64,000 bases of DNA from DATBGZ01 sp036557785 (GTDB taxonomy: Bacteria > Actinomycetota > Actinomycetes > Mycobacteriales > Micromonosporaceae), in NCBI GenBank assembly GCA_036557785.1, contig DATBGZ010000056.1, positions 7,319 through 71,318 of the forward strand. The letters are read 5' to 3'. Shown here piece by piece: positions 9,720 to 18,772 of the stretch (its first letter is position 1; every line of letters starts with the position of its first letter). The notes beneath the pieces were generated by a model. The model made no database searches and had not been told where the DNA came from. It saw only the letters and a program-made list of their open reading frames with translations. The position numbers were made by a program, and so were the translations under genes.

Positions 9720-10004
9720 CTAGCGGCGGGGTTGGCCCGTCGCCGGGTCGAGCTGCTCGAGCGCCTCCACGTAGGTGTCGTGCGCCCGCATCTGGGCGTC
9801 TCGGACGGTCCGGGTGATGAGGTCGCTCAGCGCCCCGGTGTCGTAGCGGCGCAACACGCCATCATCCAGGCGCAGCGCGGTGACGCGCGCCCCGGAGGTT
9901 GCCTTGACCCGCACCCGACCGTCGGCGCTGCGGGCCATGACCTCGGCCCGGGCCAGGCGGTCCCGCTCGGTCCGCCACTGCTCGTTCACTGGCTCTTCAG
10001 CCAC
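9720..10004 (-). CDS. YbaB/EbfC-like small protein
   Basis: A 94-residue protein with the YbaB-like layout: helix, short beta strands (VRVKATSGARVTALRLDDG), then a helix (LSDLITRTVRDAQMRAHDTYVEAL). YbaB/EbfC-like proteins occur in ESX loci (EspL is one), where some act with substrates or DNA; the role here is not known. ATG 10004 overlaps the upstream gene by 19 bases; a GTG at 9989, overlapping the upstream TGA as GTGA, is an equally good start that would shorten it by five residues. It is probably translated together with its upstream neighbour. Confidence 0.7.
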   Translation of the reverse strand: MAEEPVNEQWRTERDRLARAEVMARSADGRVRVKATSGARVTALRLDDGVLRRYDTGALSDLITRTVRDAQMRAHDTYVEALEQLDPATGQPRR

Positions 10005-10429
10005 TGGATCGCCTCCCTCATCTCTGCCTCCACCGCGTCGGCCTGGCGCCGCAACGGTTCCAGCACGGTGCGCTCGTACTCCGCGGTTGCCGCGGCCAGC
10101 TCCTGCGTCTGCCGGTCCAGCTGTTCGGTGATCGCGTGGGAGGCGCTGCGGCCCTGTGCCTGCGCGGCGGCGATGGCGGCCAGCACCGCCTGCTCGACGA
10201 TCTCCGGCGGCCGGTTCATCGCGGTCGACCCGAGTCGGATCTTCTCGACGATGCCGTTGCCGCTGACCTCTGCCGTGACCAGGTGCTCCGGGTCACGAGC
10301 CGTGTAGGTGGCGCTGTACGCCTGCTGGAACGCCTCCGCCGCGCTCTGGACATCGATGGACATGCGCAGCCTCTCCAGCCGCGCCTCGATCTGCTCCGCG
10401 GAAACTTCCGGACGGACCGGCGTCGACAT
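9986..10429 (-). CDS. YbaB/EbfC-like protein
   Basis: A 147-residue protein from ATG 10429, chosen because AGAGAGGGG sits just upstream; the frame stays open to 10507 without a better site. An N-terminal helical segment (VSAEQIEARLERLRMSIDV) is followed by a YbaB-like core, VTAEVSGNGIVEKIRLGS, and long helices with regular heptad-like Leu/Ala/Glu spacing (LDRQTQELAAATAEYERTVL). The two YbaB-like genes overlap and presumably form a heterodimer. They are transcribed away from the plus-strand genes at 10510, so 10430-10509 should hold a divergent promoter. Confidence 0.7.
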   Translation of the reverse strand: MSTPVRPEVSAEQIEARLERLRMSIDVQSAAEAFQQAYSATYTARDPEHLVTAEVSGNGIVEKIRLGSTAMNRPPEIVEQAVLAAIAAAQAQGRSASHAITEQLDRQTQELAAATAEYERTVLEPLRRQADAVEAEMREAIQWLKSQ

Positions 10430-10509
10430 CAGCACCCCTCTCTCCAGACAATGGGCTCCACGCGGTGCGGCACACCGGAACGTCCACATGAGAGCGGGTG
10501 GTGGCACAG

Positions 10510-10818
10510 ATGGTAGGAGATGACGGCTCGTCCGGCAACCTTCACATGAACGTCAATGAGACGACGGCCGCCAGCAAGTCACGGTTGGGACATCAGGGAG
10601 CCCTCGGCGAGGCATTCGTCGGATTCGAACAGGACAGCGCGGGCTTCGGCGACGTCAGCCCCAGCCGCACCGCCGACGCCTTCGCCCTGGCCGGTGCGCT
10701 GATCCGGGCCACGCACGACGTCGCCCTGGGGAAGGCGGCGAGCGCGCACTCGATCATCGAAGGGCTTGCGGCGCAACAGCAGCAGAACGAGACCGACGCC
10801 GCTTCGCGGATGGCGTGA
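10510..10818 (+). CDS. Small helical protein of T7SS island
   Basis: About 102 residues from ATG 10510; GTG 10498 and ATG 10546 are in-frame alternatives and no strong ribosome site separates them. The core looks helical (DAFALAGALIRATHDVALGKAASAHSIIEGLAAQ) with few charged residues, and the size fits the Esx/WXG100 class, but no W-x-G motif is present. It is the first plus-strand gene of an apparent operon that runs to 17377. Its role is unknown, and a small export partner or chaperone is only a possibility. Confidence 0.55.
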   Translation: MVGDDGSSGNLHMNVNETTAASKSRLGHQGALGEAFVGFEQDSAGFGDVSPSRTADAFALAGALIRATHDVALGKAASAHSIIEGLAAQQQQNETDAASRMA

Positions 10819-10854
10819 GCCACGCGAGCCACGCACGAGGTGGAGGAGAGGCCG

Positions 10855-12036
10855 GTGGGCGACGAACAGGTGACGCTTATTGGCGGCAAACTGGGAGAGC
10901 CGCCGAAGGTCGTGAGCGCCCCTTTGTTACCGGGCGGCGTTGGCGAGGTGGCCAGCGGCAATGGCGACTACAAGCCCGATCAGTACGGCAAGCACGACAT
11001 GAGCTTCCAAGCTATCTACAACTTCACGCCCGACGAGTGCTACCTGTCCCACCAGCGCAACGCGGAGCGGCTGAAGACGATGGCGCTGAAGAACCAGGCG
11101 ATCGGGGCAGGCCTGGACGCGCAGGCCTATTTCGGCGGCGAGGCCGAGAAGGAGTGGACCCGCGACGCCAACGAGTACGTGCAGGTCGCCGGCTCGCTGC
11201 TGAGCCTCGGTGGCAACTGCCTTCAGTACATGACCGGACCCGAAACGATCAAGGCGCAGGCCAAGGACAAGATCACAACGGTCGAGACTCAGGCGAAGGA
11301 GTTCAAGCCCCAACCGTTCGACTGGAACCCGCTGTTCAGCGAGGATCATTACCAGGCGAAGGACACCGGCTCGGGTTGGGTCACCGTCAGCCAGGCGCAG
11401 AAGGACGAGGCGAAAGCACGCTTCAACAAGCTGCTGCAGGACAAGCCGGACCTGGTTGGTGCCAACAAGTCTCTGAACGCCGGCAACGCATGGCAGAAGT
11501 TCTATCAGGGCACGGCCACGGCGATGAACCAGTCGATCATGACGACTCTCATTCAGGCGAAGGGGGCGGACGAACGCGGCTTCTTCACCCTGGGAGTCGC
11601 GGTCCTGAAGGGGATCGTGACCATCAAGGGGCAGTGGGACTCCGAGAACGCGGACCCGACGACCCAGCAGACCCAGGTGGTCCTCCCCGATGGCCGGACG
11701 ATCTTCGTCCCGTCCACCACGACGCCCGGCGGCACACCGGCGATCGGCGGAACCGGCCTGGCCGGGGTCACACCGGCGGCAGCACCGGCCAACGCTCTCG
11801 CCGGCACCGCCGCCGCGCTGGCCTCCCCGTCGCTCGGCAATGTCGGCGGCGCCGTCGCCGAGACGCGTCCCGGCCCGGTCGGCGGCCTCATGGGCGCCCC
11901 GCCTGGCGCCGGACGCGGCAGCACGCGTCGTAACGACGAGGATCCGCACGCTCGGCTGTGGGAGGTCACCGAGGAGGACGGCGAGATCTGGGGTGCCGGG
12001 ACGATCGGAGCGATCGACGGCGGTGTGCTGGCCTGA
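10855..12036 (+). CDS. Putative T7SS substrate with Gly/Pro-rich tail and terminal W-E-E-W motif
   Basis: A 393-residue protein from GTG 10855 with GGAGGAGAG just upstream. Residues 1-265 are mainly helical and polar. A Pro/Gly/Ala/Thr-rich segment follows (about 270-350), then a conserved-looking tail, ARLWEVTEEDGEIWGAG, ending IDGGVLA. The protein at 12560 ends in a similar pattern (RQWSIAEETDEFWRAA ... NGVLT). No signal peptide or membrane segment is visible. A helical N-terminus with a low-complexity tail is typical of secreted Esp/PPE-like T7SS proteins, but this is inference from layout; no known family is recognised. Confidence 0.6.
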   Translation: MGDEQVTLIGGKLGEPPKVVSAPLLPGGVGEVASGNGDYKPDQYGKHDMSFQAIYNFTPDECYLSHQRNAERLKTMALKNQAIGAGLDAQAYFGGEAEKEWTRDANEYVQVAGSLLSLGGNCLQYMTGPETIKAQAKDKITTVETQAKEFKPQPFDWNPLFSEDHYQAKDTGSGWVTVSQAQKDEAKARFNKLLQDKPDLVGANKSLNAGNAWQKFYQGTATAMNQSIMTTLIQAKGADERGFFTLGVAVLKGIVTIKGQWDSENADPTTQQTQVVLPDGRTIFVPSTTTPGGTPAIGGTGLAGVTPAAAPANALAGTAAALASPSLGNVGGAVAETRPGPVGGLMGAPPGAGRGSTRRNDEDPHARLWEVTEEDGEIWGAGTIGAIDGGVLA

Positions 12037-12042
12037 GGGGCC

Positions 12043-12052
12043 GGAACCTTCC
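12043..12052. promoter_or_regulatory. GGAANNTTCC palindrome, copy 2
   Basis: GGAACCTTCC lies 111 bases upstream of the GTG at 12163, just after the stop of the preceding gene. It is the only one of the five copies inside a same-strand run of genes, which suggests an internal promoter or operator. Confidence 0.45.
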
Positions 12053-12162
12053 GCAGGACGCCACGTCGACACGCGTTCTCCCGCGTCAACACAATGAGAC
12101 TCCGCAGTCCCGGGCCTTCCTGGGCGCGGTCCGCGGACAGCAACGCGAGGAGGGTCGGGCGG

Positions 12163-12534
12163 GTGGGTAACGAACAGCCGGGGCAGGGCCAACCGACGGA
12201 CGGGCAACAGCCGGCGCAGTCCATCGACGGGGAGAAAGTCAGCGATCAGGCCGATGGGGCGCGCAGCCTGGCGGACCTGCTCAACGGCGCGGCCGATGCC
12301 GTCGCCGGCATCGGTGTGATGCTGGCGATGCGCAACCCGGGGTCCCTCTACGCCCAGGCCAAGAAGATGGTTTTCGGGGAGGTCTGGGGCATGGGCGCGC
12401 GAATGACCGCCGGCCTGCTCGGCAAGAGCGCCGCGAGCAGCGACGGCGCCGTCGACCTCAGCAAGACCGCGGAGTCGAACGGCATGTCGAAGCTCAGCGA
12501 GGTGAACGGCGTCGAGAGCGCCAAGCTCGTCTGA
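12163..12534 (+). CDS. Small protein of T7SS island, unknown function
   Basis: A 123-residue protein from GTG 12163, preceded by GAGGAGGG; its first residues (VGNEQPGQG) echo those of the upstream gene (VGDEQVTL). A helical, partly hydrophobic centre, SLADLLNGAADAVAGIGVML, is followed by KKMVFGEVWGMGARMTAGLL and a Ser/Ala-rich end. The hydrophobic part is too short and too polar to be a confident membrane segment. A role as a substrate or as a partner of the larger proteins on either side is possible but unproven. Confidence 0.55.
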   Translation: MGNEQPGQGQPTDGQQPAQSIDGEKVSDQADGARSLADLLNGAADAVAGIGVMLAMRNPGSLYAQAKKMVFGEVWGMGARMTAGLLGKSAASSDGAVDLSKTAESNGMSKLSEVNGVESAKLV

Positions 12535-12559
12535 GCACGCTCCATGGGGAGGCAGCGCA

Positions 12560-13498
12560 ATGACCTACACCTATGAGGACATCCTCGCCGCGGACATCCC
12601 CGCCTACGTGACGGGCGCAGCCCAGTTTGCCGCACAGGCCGGCGCGGTCGGCACCGTAGCCGGGTTGGCCAGCGACGGCTACAGGCTGCTCGGCGGCTCG
12701 TTCAGCGGCCAGGCGCGCGCCGCCCAGTTGGGTGACGCCACGTCCGTCGCATCGGCGACCGGGGCGCTGACGCAGAGCAGCACCAAGCTCCTGGACCAGA
12801 TGAGCGAGACTCCCACGGCTCTTGCCATCGCCAAGGCCAAGGTTCTGGCAGTACAGGCGGCGGTGGAGACCTCACCCATGGGGCCCATGATGATCGGTGC
12901 CGGCGGAGTCATCACTCTGCTCCCGCGGGCGGATGACGAGTACGACGGGGAAGCCAGGGCGGCGGCCTGCGCGGCCTTCAATGCGAAGATGCGGGCGGCG
13001 ATTGCCCTGGCCAACGGTGAGGACGTCAAGGGCAAGGTGCAGACCGTCGCGCTCGGTGTCAGCCTCGCCTCCGCGCTCAAGGCGGCTCTCACGACGCCGC
13101 ACGATGTGACCGGCACCGACGGCGACCAGTGGTCGGCGCCACCCGCGCTCGATCTCGGGCCGGGCCCGGAACTGCCGGTCGAGCAGCCCGCCACCGCCAC
13201 CGATGCCAGCGGCCCCTACCAGGGACTCACCGGGTACACGCCGCCTCCCGTCTCGGGTGTGTCAGGCCTCAGCACCGCCGCGGGCACGGTCAGCGGCGCG
13301 CCCGCCGCAGGCGCGGTCGGTGCGGGCGCGGTCGGCGGTGGCACGTCGGGGGGCGGGCTCCTGCGTGTCCCCGGGGGCCACGGACCCGAGCGCGACGATG
13401 ACGAGGGACCCGAGATCAGGCAGTGGTCCATCGCCGAGGAGACCGACGAGTTCTGGCGCGCCGCCGACGACTCGGCGACGAACGGAGTGCTGACCTGA
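12560..13498 (+). CDS. Putative T7SS substrate, helical with Gly-rich tail
   Basis: A 312-residue protein with GGGGAGGC about 12 bases before ATG 12560. Residues 1-185 are Ala-rich and helical with PPE-like character (VTGAAQFAAQAGAVGTVAGL). Residues 190-275 form a Pro/Gly/Ala-rich low-complexity linker. The C-terminus RQWSIAEETDEFWRAADD ... NGVLT shares the W, EE, F/IW and GVL pattern with the protein at 10855. The stop overlaps the next start (TGATG), so translation is coupled. No known family is assigned; cargo of the adjacent T7SS is the best inference. Confidence 0.6.
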   Translation: MTYTYEDILAADIPAYVTGAAQFAAQAGAVGTVAGLASDGYRLLGGSFSGQARAAQLGDATSVASATGALTQSSTKLLDQMSETPTALAIAKAKVLAVQAAVETSPMGPMMIGAGGVITLLPRADDEYDGEARAAACAAFNAKMRAAIALANGEDVKGKVQTVALGVSLASALKAALTTPHDVTGTDGDQWSAPPALDLGPGPELPVEQPATATDASGPYQGLTGYTPPPVSGVSGLSTAAGTVSGAPAAGAVGAGAVGGGTSGGGLLRVPGGHGPERDDDEGPEIRQWSIAEETDEFWRAADDSATNGVLT

Positions 13499-14283
13499 TG
13501 GGCGACGAGAAGCGCGAGTTCGTGGCGCCCGCTGGGGCCGGCATACCGGAGCAGCCGGTCCTCGTGGATCAGCCCACGTCTGCGCAGACGGCTGAGCTTC
13601 GGACCGAACAGCCCCAGTTGTGGGCGCAGGAGGCCCAGGCACTGCACGACGAGAAGGGCCTCGACCCGGACGATCACCCCGATCTCGTCGACCTACGGGT
13701 GCGGCTCGCACTTCGCCACCAGCAGTTGTACGGGAGCTCGGAAGGGACAGCAGACGCGGGCACCCCCCCGGACCAGAGCTGGCGGATCGGCGCGAACGAC
13801 CGCACGCCAGCGCAGCTTGCCGGAGACCTGCCGAAGGCGATGGCGGCCGGTGGCGACAGCGTCGACGCCTGGGAGAACCTCATGAGTCCACGCAAGATCG
13901 TCGTGGACTTCGACGACGACGACGGCCTTGCCAAATGTCTCGACGAGTTGGCCGACTCCACAGAGCGAGCCGGATACATGTATAGAGAGGGCTTTGCAAG
14001 CCTCAAGATTGGCGCGGGCGGCTTCTGCCTCGGCAGCACGTCAGTGCCCGCTATTGGCAAGCTGGCCGACCGCTTCCCAAAGAACGGAGAAACCTGCGGC
14101 GACAATCTTGTGGAGCTCGGCAAGCAGATCCGGCAACTGGCCCGAGCAGTCGAGCGGAGCAAGGATCCGCACGAGTCCGCGAAGCGGCAGAACGAGAAGC
14201 TCTTGGACAAGTTCCGCGAGTTCAACCATCCTCGTCGCAAGCGACCGGCCGAGCCCGGTCCGGACCTGGCTGGTACCCCGTGA
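13498..14283 (+). CDS. Hypothetical protein, T7SS island
   Basis: A 261-residue protein from ATG 13498, which shares its A with the upstream TGA. The first 100 residues are acidic and charged with a Trp-containing helix (EQPQLWAQEAQALHDEKGL). The second half is helical with an unusual AT-richer segment (MYREGFASLKIGAGGFCLGS) and ends with a basic stretch (NHPRRKRPAEPGPD). Its TGA overlaps the next GTG as GTGA, so the pair with 14280 is translationally coupled and may be a two-protein complex such as toxin and chaperone. I do not recognise a family. Confidence 0.55.
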   Translation: MGDEKREFVAPAGAGIPEQPVLVDQPTSAQTAELRTEQPQLWAQEAQALHDEKGLDPDDHPDLVDLRVRLALRHQQLYGSSEGTADAGTPPDQSWRIGANDRTPAQLAGDLPKAMAAGGDSVDAWENLMSPRKIVVDFDDDDGLAKCLDELADSTERAGYMYREGFASLKIGAGGFCLGSTSVPAIGKLADRFPKNGETCGDNLVELGKQIRQLARAVERSKDPHESAKRQNEKLLDKFREFNHPRRKRPAEPGPDLAGTP

Positions 14284-15506
14284 CCGACGCCACCGATCCC
14301 CCCGAATTGAAGTCGCTGGAGACGATGGTCAGCAACTTCGTCCTGGTCAGCAACCCCGAAGTCGCCGACCTCGTGTGTCGGGTGGCCACGAGTGCCCTGG
14401 ACGCTGTGAATGACCAGGCAGACGCATTCAAGAAGGTGCAGGAACGCCTCGGTGATCAGACCAAGTTCAGCGGAAAAGTGGCCCAGATCTGTTCCGAGAT
14501 ACTGACGACGCTCCAGAAAGAGCACAAGCGGGTAGCCGACGAGTGCGCCCTTCTGACCGCGGTCTACACGCCCACGGCCAAGGAACTCGTCAGTCGGATA
14601 CCCCATCAGATCATGGTCCCCGCGTACTATCCCATGAAGTTCTCGACACTCTGGACCGGGAAACAGGCTGAGCAGACGGAGACAGTCCCGGAGATCAACG
14701 GGCGCATGGCGGCGTTCCGGGCAACCGGTGTGACGGATCCCTTTGGAGACGATGAGTTCTGGCCCGGCCGCTTCGACAAACTTAACTGGAATCATTGGAC
14801 TGGCGGTCTAAACAGCGTGGGCCAGGCGCTGTTCCTCATGGAGGTCGGGGACAGATCCGAGGTGCGTCAGCTGCTCGACGTTTACGACGCGGCTGGCCGG
14901 AAGTTGAACAACCAGGACTTCCAGAAAGTCTCCCTTCCCGACGTGGACGCCAACGACGGAAACCAGGAGATCAAGAAGGAGGTCAAGAAGGCCGTCGACG
15001 ACGCCAAGCAGCCCAAGCCGTTCACCAACCCCGCAGGGGTCAACCTCGGTGACCTCTCGGCCGGCGCCGCCAGCCCATTGGCACCCGCCTCAACTCCCGA
15101 CGCCGGGACCGCTGCGGACGATGCCAACAAGCCACAGTTCACGGCCGGCAGCGCCAACCAGCCGACCGATGCCGCTGTGGACAATTCCAGCTACGGCGCG
15201 GCGGGGGCGGACCCCGGCGGCATACCCATGCGCTCCGACGTGCCCACCGCGGCTGCCAACAGCCTCAACGCCCCTGCCGGGGGGAGCAACGGCCCGGGCG
15301 GTGCCGGCTCGAGCGTGCTGCCCTACGTGCCGGGCGCCGGTGCCGGCCTGGCGCCCGGGACGAACGGCCTCGGCGGCACCGGTGCAGCCGGAAAGCTGGC
15401 CGAACTGGACTGGCACGCGCTCATCGGACTGGTCAACGTCGCCCCGGCCGGCGTCATCGACAGCCCCCCGAGCCCCGGCGACGACAACGAGACCGGCTGG
15501 GCGTAG
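14280..15506 (+). CDS. Hypothetical T7SS-island protein, Gly/Pro-rich C-terminal half
   Basis: A 408-residue protein starting at GTG 14280 inside the previous stop codon. Residues 1-250 are helical and charged with a central aromatic patch (FGDDEFWPGRFDKLNWNHW). Residues 255-390 are Gly/Ala/Pro/Asn-rich and probably disordered, followed by a short tail LDWHALIGLVNVAPAGVIDS. This layout resembles secreted ESX proteins. Between it and eccE is a six-base gap, so it belongs to the secretion operon. No known family is recognised. Confidence 0.55.
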   Translation: MTDATDPPELKSLETMVSNFVLVSNPEVADLVCRVATSALDAVNDQADAFKKVQERLGDQTKFSGKVAQICSEILTTLQKEHKRVADECALLTAVYTPTAKELVSRIPHQIMVPAYYPMKFSTLWTGKQAEQTETVPEINGRMAAFRATGVTDPFGDDEFWPGRFDKLNWNHWTGGLNSVGQALFLMEVGDRSEVRQLLDVYDAAGRKLNNQDFQKVSLPDVDANDGNQEIKKEVKKAVDDAKQPKPFTNPAGVNLGDLSAGAASPLAPASTPDAGTAADDANKPQFTAGSANQPTDAAVDNSSYGAAGADPGGIPMRSDVPTAAANSLNAPAGGSNGPGGAGSSVLPYVPGAGAGLAPGTNGLGGTGAAGKLAELDWHALIGLVNVAPAGVIDSPPSPGDDNETGWA

Positions 15507-15512
15507 CGCGCC

Positions 15513-16718
15513 ATGACCCGGCCGCACGAACACCAGGGGATGCTGGCCCGGCACACCAGCGCCGGGCGGGTCGGAGTGGTCCAGATCGTGGCCATCGAGC
15601 TGGCCGTGATGGCGGTGGTGACGCCGGCCGTCACCACGACGCCGATGACCGCGATGACCACAACGCTGGTCGCGCTGCCGCTGCTGCTCCCGGTGCTGGC
15701 CCGCCACCACGGACGGTGGTGGTACGAGGCCGTGTTCGCCTGGCTCGAGCTGCGCCGACGCAGGCGTGACGGCACCCGGGCCGTGCTCGTCGGTGCCGAG
15801 TTCTTCGATACCTACCCGGAGCTGGCCCGCCTCTTCCCCCACCTGGCCATCCAGTCGATACCGCACCGAGAGACATCGATCGGTATCGGAGCCGACGACC
15901 TGGGCTGGTTCGCCGTCATCGCCCTGACCGCACCGGACGGGATTGCCGTCGGCCCCAGCGAGCCCATGAGCATCGGCCTGCTGGTGCGGCAGGCCGGCGC
16001 ACTGAGCACCGTTCAGGTGGTCACGCGGCACACGCCGGCCCCGGTCAGCGCCGACCCCGATTCGCCGTGCGCGGTGTCCTATCAGGAGCTTTGTCAGCGG
16101 CTCGCCGTTGCCTACCAGCGCCAGACCTGGATCGCGCTGCGCATCGAGCTGCGCGACGCCGCCGACCGCGAGGGCGACGAGGCTGGGGTCCACGCGGCCC
16201 TGGCGAGCGCGACCACGCGGATCAGCGAGCTGCTGAACTCGCAGGGGATGGGCCACCGGGTGCTCGACGCGCGAGGGCTGCGTCGGGCCCTGGCCGACGC
16301 CTACGGCCCGGGTCCGTACGCAGGCGGGCATCTCGTCTCCGGGGCCGCCGGCGAGTCGTGGAGCCGATGGCGGGGCGAGCACGCGGTCCACCTCTGCTAC
16401 GCGGTCACCGACTGGCCGGAGGATGCCGCACCTGAGACGCTGACCTGGCTCGGTGCCGTGGCTGGGGCGCACGCGGTCTGTGTGTCGCTTGCCGCTGGGC
16501 CGATGCGCGCGCCGGGCCGTGACAGCGGACACGTCGGCGGCCGCGTGGTGGTTCGCCTGGTCGCCTCGCCCCGTACGGTGCGCCAGTGCCAGCGCACCCT
16601 TCGCGCCGGCGCCGGCCGGCTGGGGATCGGCCTGGTTCGCCTCGACGGCGAGCTGGGACCGGCGGTGTACGCCTCCACCCCCACGGCCGCCTCGCACGGT
16701 TGGGGCAACCCATGGTGA
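15513..16718 (+). CDS. eccE: Type VII secretion protein EccE
   Basis: A 401-residue membrane protein recognised as EccE-like by its layout: a short soluble N-terminus, two closely spaced hydrophobic helices (about residues 22-60, with TTTLVALPLLLPVLARHHGRW), then a soluble domain beginning RWWYEAVFAWLELRRRRRDG. In ESX systems EccE lies at the rim of the EccB/C/D/E membrane complex. Placement six bases after 14280 and immediately before 16712 fits. EccE is the most divergent core component, so the call rests on the two-helix topology, length and neighbours rather than on catalytic residues. Confidence 0.75.
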   Translation: MTRPHEHQGMLARHTSAGRVGVVQIVAIELAVMAVVTPAVTTTPMTAMTTTLVALPLLLPVLARHHGRWWYEAVFAWLELRRRRRDGTRAVLVGAEFFDTYPELARLFPHLAIQSIPHRETSIGIGADDLGWFAVIALTAPDGIAVGPSEPMSIGLLVRQAGALSTVQVVTRHTPAPVSADPDSPCAVSYQELCQRLAVAYQRQTWIALRIELRDAADREGDEAGVHAALASATTRISELLNSQGMGHRVLDARGLRRALADAYGPGPYAGGHLVSGAAGESWSRWRGEHAVHLCYAVTDWPEDAAPETLTWLGAVAGAHAVCVSLAAGPMRAPGRDSGHVGGRVVVRLVASPRTVRQCQRTLRAGAGRLGIGLVRLDGELGPAVYASTPTAASHGWGNPW

Positions 16719-17377
16719 CCGCGCGCAGCATCGCGGCCCCGCAGGAGATGCCCTACACCATGCTGGACGGGTTGCGGTTCGCCATCCCGTCCACCGGCGT
16801 CGTGCTCGGCCGTGACGCCGCGGGCAACGCGGTTCAGGCGAGCCTGTTCGCGCCCGGGGCGACAACGGTCACCTACATCGGTGGCTGGTGGGCGGTGCAG
16901 TTGATCGTGCTGCGATGCCTGGCCATCGGCGCCGTCCTACAGATCGATGCGATCGACACCGACACCCCGGCCCGCGCCGGGGCGCTCGCGGGACTGCACG
17001 AATGGCTCGCGCTGGCCCGCCCGGTCGGCGGCGGTGCCCAACCCGCCACCCCGGACCGACCGGTCCTGCACGTGCGCGACCTCGGGCCGTCCGGGCCAAC
17101 GGAAGCGCCGCCGCCGGCGCCCTGGCAGACCACCCTCACGGTGCTGTCCCGGGTCACGCCGGCCAATCACGACATCGTCGAGGCGGCCGACGTGGTCCTG
17201 TCCCAACGGCTCGACCCGCGGGAGGCGGCGGTGGTGGCGTCGGCGCGACTCCTGACGCCTGAGTTCGCGCGGGAGGTCGGGGCGATGGACAACGAAACCA
17301 TCGCGGCCAGCCGACCCAGAGCCGTGCGCTACGTCCGCCTATGTCCGACCACTGTGGAGCGTCAACTCTTCGGCTGA
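16712..17377 (+). CDS. Hypothetical T7SS-linked protein
   Basis: About 221 residues from ATG 16712; GTG 16715 would overlap the eccE TGA as GTGA and is equally possible. The protein begins with beta-like segments (DGLRFAIPSTGVVLGRDAAG) and a WWAVQLIVLRCLAIGAVLQI stretch that could be membrane-associated but lies in an alternating beta pattern. The rest is mixed alpha/beta. It is the last gene of the plus-strand run and meets eccD tail to tail 15 bases away. Partnership with EccE is inferred from overlap only. Confidence 0.5.
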   Translation: MVTARSIAAPQEMPYTMLDGLRFAIPSTGVVLGRDAAGNAVQASLFAPGATTVTYIGGWWAVQLIVLRCLAIGAVLQIDAIDTDTPARAGALAGLHEWLALARPVGGGAQPATPDRPVLHVRDLGPSGPTEAPPPAPWQTTLTVLSRVTPANHDIVEAADVVLSQRLDPREAAVVASARLLTPEFAREVGAMDNETIAASRPRAVRYVRLCPTTVERQLFG

Positions 17378-17392
17378 GCCGTTACCGCCCGA

Positions 17393-18772
17393 TCAGCCGC
17401 GGATCGCGCGCACCGTGGTGAGAATCCCGCTGACCCAGATGGCCAGCGGCGCCACGGCCACGATGAGCAGCGTCTCGAGCAGATCCAGCACGCGACCCCA
17501 GAACGGCGACTGCTGTCGATCCCCCGTCACGCCGAAGCCGAGGCTGAACACGGCCACCGCGACGGCCGCCCCGACCACGGCCAGCAGGCGGACATCAGAT
17601 CCGATGAGGTGCACCAGATTTGCGATGAGCGCACCGAGCGCGACGCCGGCACCGAGCAGCAGCGCGAGGCGTTGCGAGCGGGCGCCGAACCACCGGCTGC
17701 GCAGGACCGGAAGCATCCCGAGCACCCCGGCGAGCAGCATCCCGGGCAGCCCCGCCCGGGCGACCAGCACGGCCGTACCGGCACTGACGAGGGCGATCGC
17801 GGCGAGCATCGACGACAGGTAGGCATTGACCCGTCGGCTGAGATCGGTGACGTTGACGCCGTCGACGGTCTGCGACTCCTGGCGCAGTTGGTCCCGGTCG
17901 GTGGGCACGGACGGTCGGGGCAGACCGGTCAACCGGTAGGCCAGTATCGGCGTCGCCGGCAGGGCGGCGTAGGCCACGACGGCGGTGAGCGCGGCGGCCC
18001 CGGTGAGCCCGGTCTCAAGGGTGGTCGCGAGCCCCAGCGCCGCCGTGGTCGCCCCGGCGCAGACGCTCATGCCGAGGAACAGCGGGGCGGCGAGCGGGAC
18101 ACCCACGGAGCCGATGACCGCAGTGACGATGAAGGCCGTCGCCGCGACCGTGGCGTGAGCGACGGTCAGCTCGGTCAGTGGCCGCTCGCCCGCCGTGGCC
18201 AGCAAGCCGCCCACGCCGGCATAGAGCGCGGCCAACGCCGCGTAGGCGGTTCCGGCCCGGGGTTGGCCGAAGGACCGGGCGAAGACGACCGCCACGACGA
18301 GCAGTACGCACGCCACGCCGAAGGCGGTCAGGCCGGCCGTGGTGAAGGGAGCGCCGACGGCCAGCAGCACCGGAAGCCCCACCGCCACGACGAGCAGCCC
18401 GGCGGCGAGTGCGGCCGCCCGGTTCGTCTCGGCCGTCCACCGGGCGACCTTCTCCGTGGTCCCGGAGGCCAGGGCGTATACAAGGTCATCGAAGACCATG
18501 ACTGGCGCGTCCTCGCCGCGGGGGCGCAGGTACAACAGCTCGCCGTCGCGGACCGACAACTCGGCCGGGGTGCGCGACGTATCCAGGGGTGGGCTGCCGA
18601 GCCGGGAGAGGGACCAGCCGTCACGCATCCCGGCGCCGTTGCCGCTTGCCGGGTCGCCCGTGGCATCGAGCAGGTTGGGCAGCAGGTCAGCGAGCGGCAC
18701 ATCCGCGGGGACGGCCACGTCGAGCCGACCCCGCGGTGCCACGATCGTGACCCTGCTCAGCCCGGTTGCCAC
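17393..18772 (-). CDS. eccD: Type VII secretion protein EccD
   Basis: A 459-residue integral membrane protein. The N-terminal 90 residues match the YukD/ubiquitin-like domain of EccD (GLSRVTIVAPRGRLDVAVP), and about 11 transmembrane helices follow to the C-terminus. EccD dimers form the membrane vestibule of ESX complexes. The frame is open to 18997, but GTG 18772 is chosen because it begins VATGLSRVTIV, the family start, and AGAGAGGG lies ten bases upstream; the longer reading is Arg/Pro-rich and not EccD-like. It is divergently transcribed from eccC across a 223-base gap. Confidence 0.88.
   Translation of the reverse strand: MATGLSRVTIVAPRGRLDVAVPADVPLADLLPNLLDATGDPASGNGAGMRDGWSLSRLGSPPLDTSRTPAELSVRDGELLYLRPRGEDAPVMVFDDLVYALASGTTEKVARWTAETNRAAALAAGLLVVAVGLPVLLAVGAPFTTAGLTAFGVACVLLVVAVVFARSFGQPRAGTAYAALAALYAGVGGLLATAGERPLTELTVAHATVAATAFIVTAVIGSVGVPLAAPLFLGMSVCAGATTAALGLATTLETGLTGAAALTAVVAYAALPATPILAYRLTGLPRPSVPTDRDQLRQESQTVDGVNVTDLSRRVNAYLSSMLAAIALVSAGTAVLVARAGLPGMLLAGVLGMLPVLRSRWFGARSQRLALLLGAGVALGALIANLVHLIGSDVRLLAVVGAAVAVAVFSLGFGVTGDRQQSPFWGRVLDLLETLLIVAVAPLAIWVSGILTTVRAIRG

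Noticed and set aside
15090..16865. Long minus-strand open frame opposite eccE and the upstream gene
   Set aside because: It has no protein motif and runs antisense to eccE and the 14280 gene, both in operons with clear starts.
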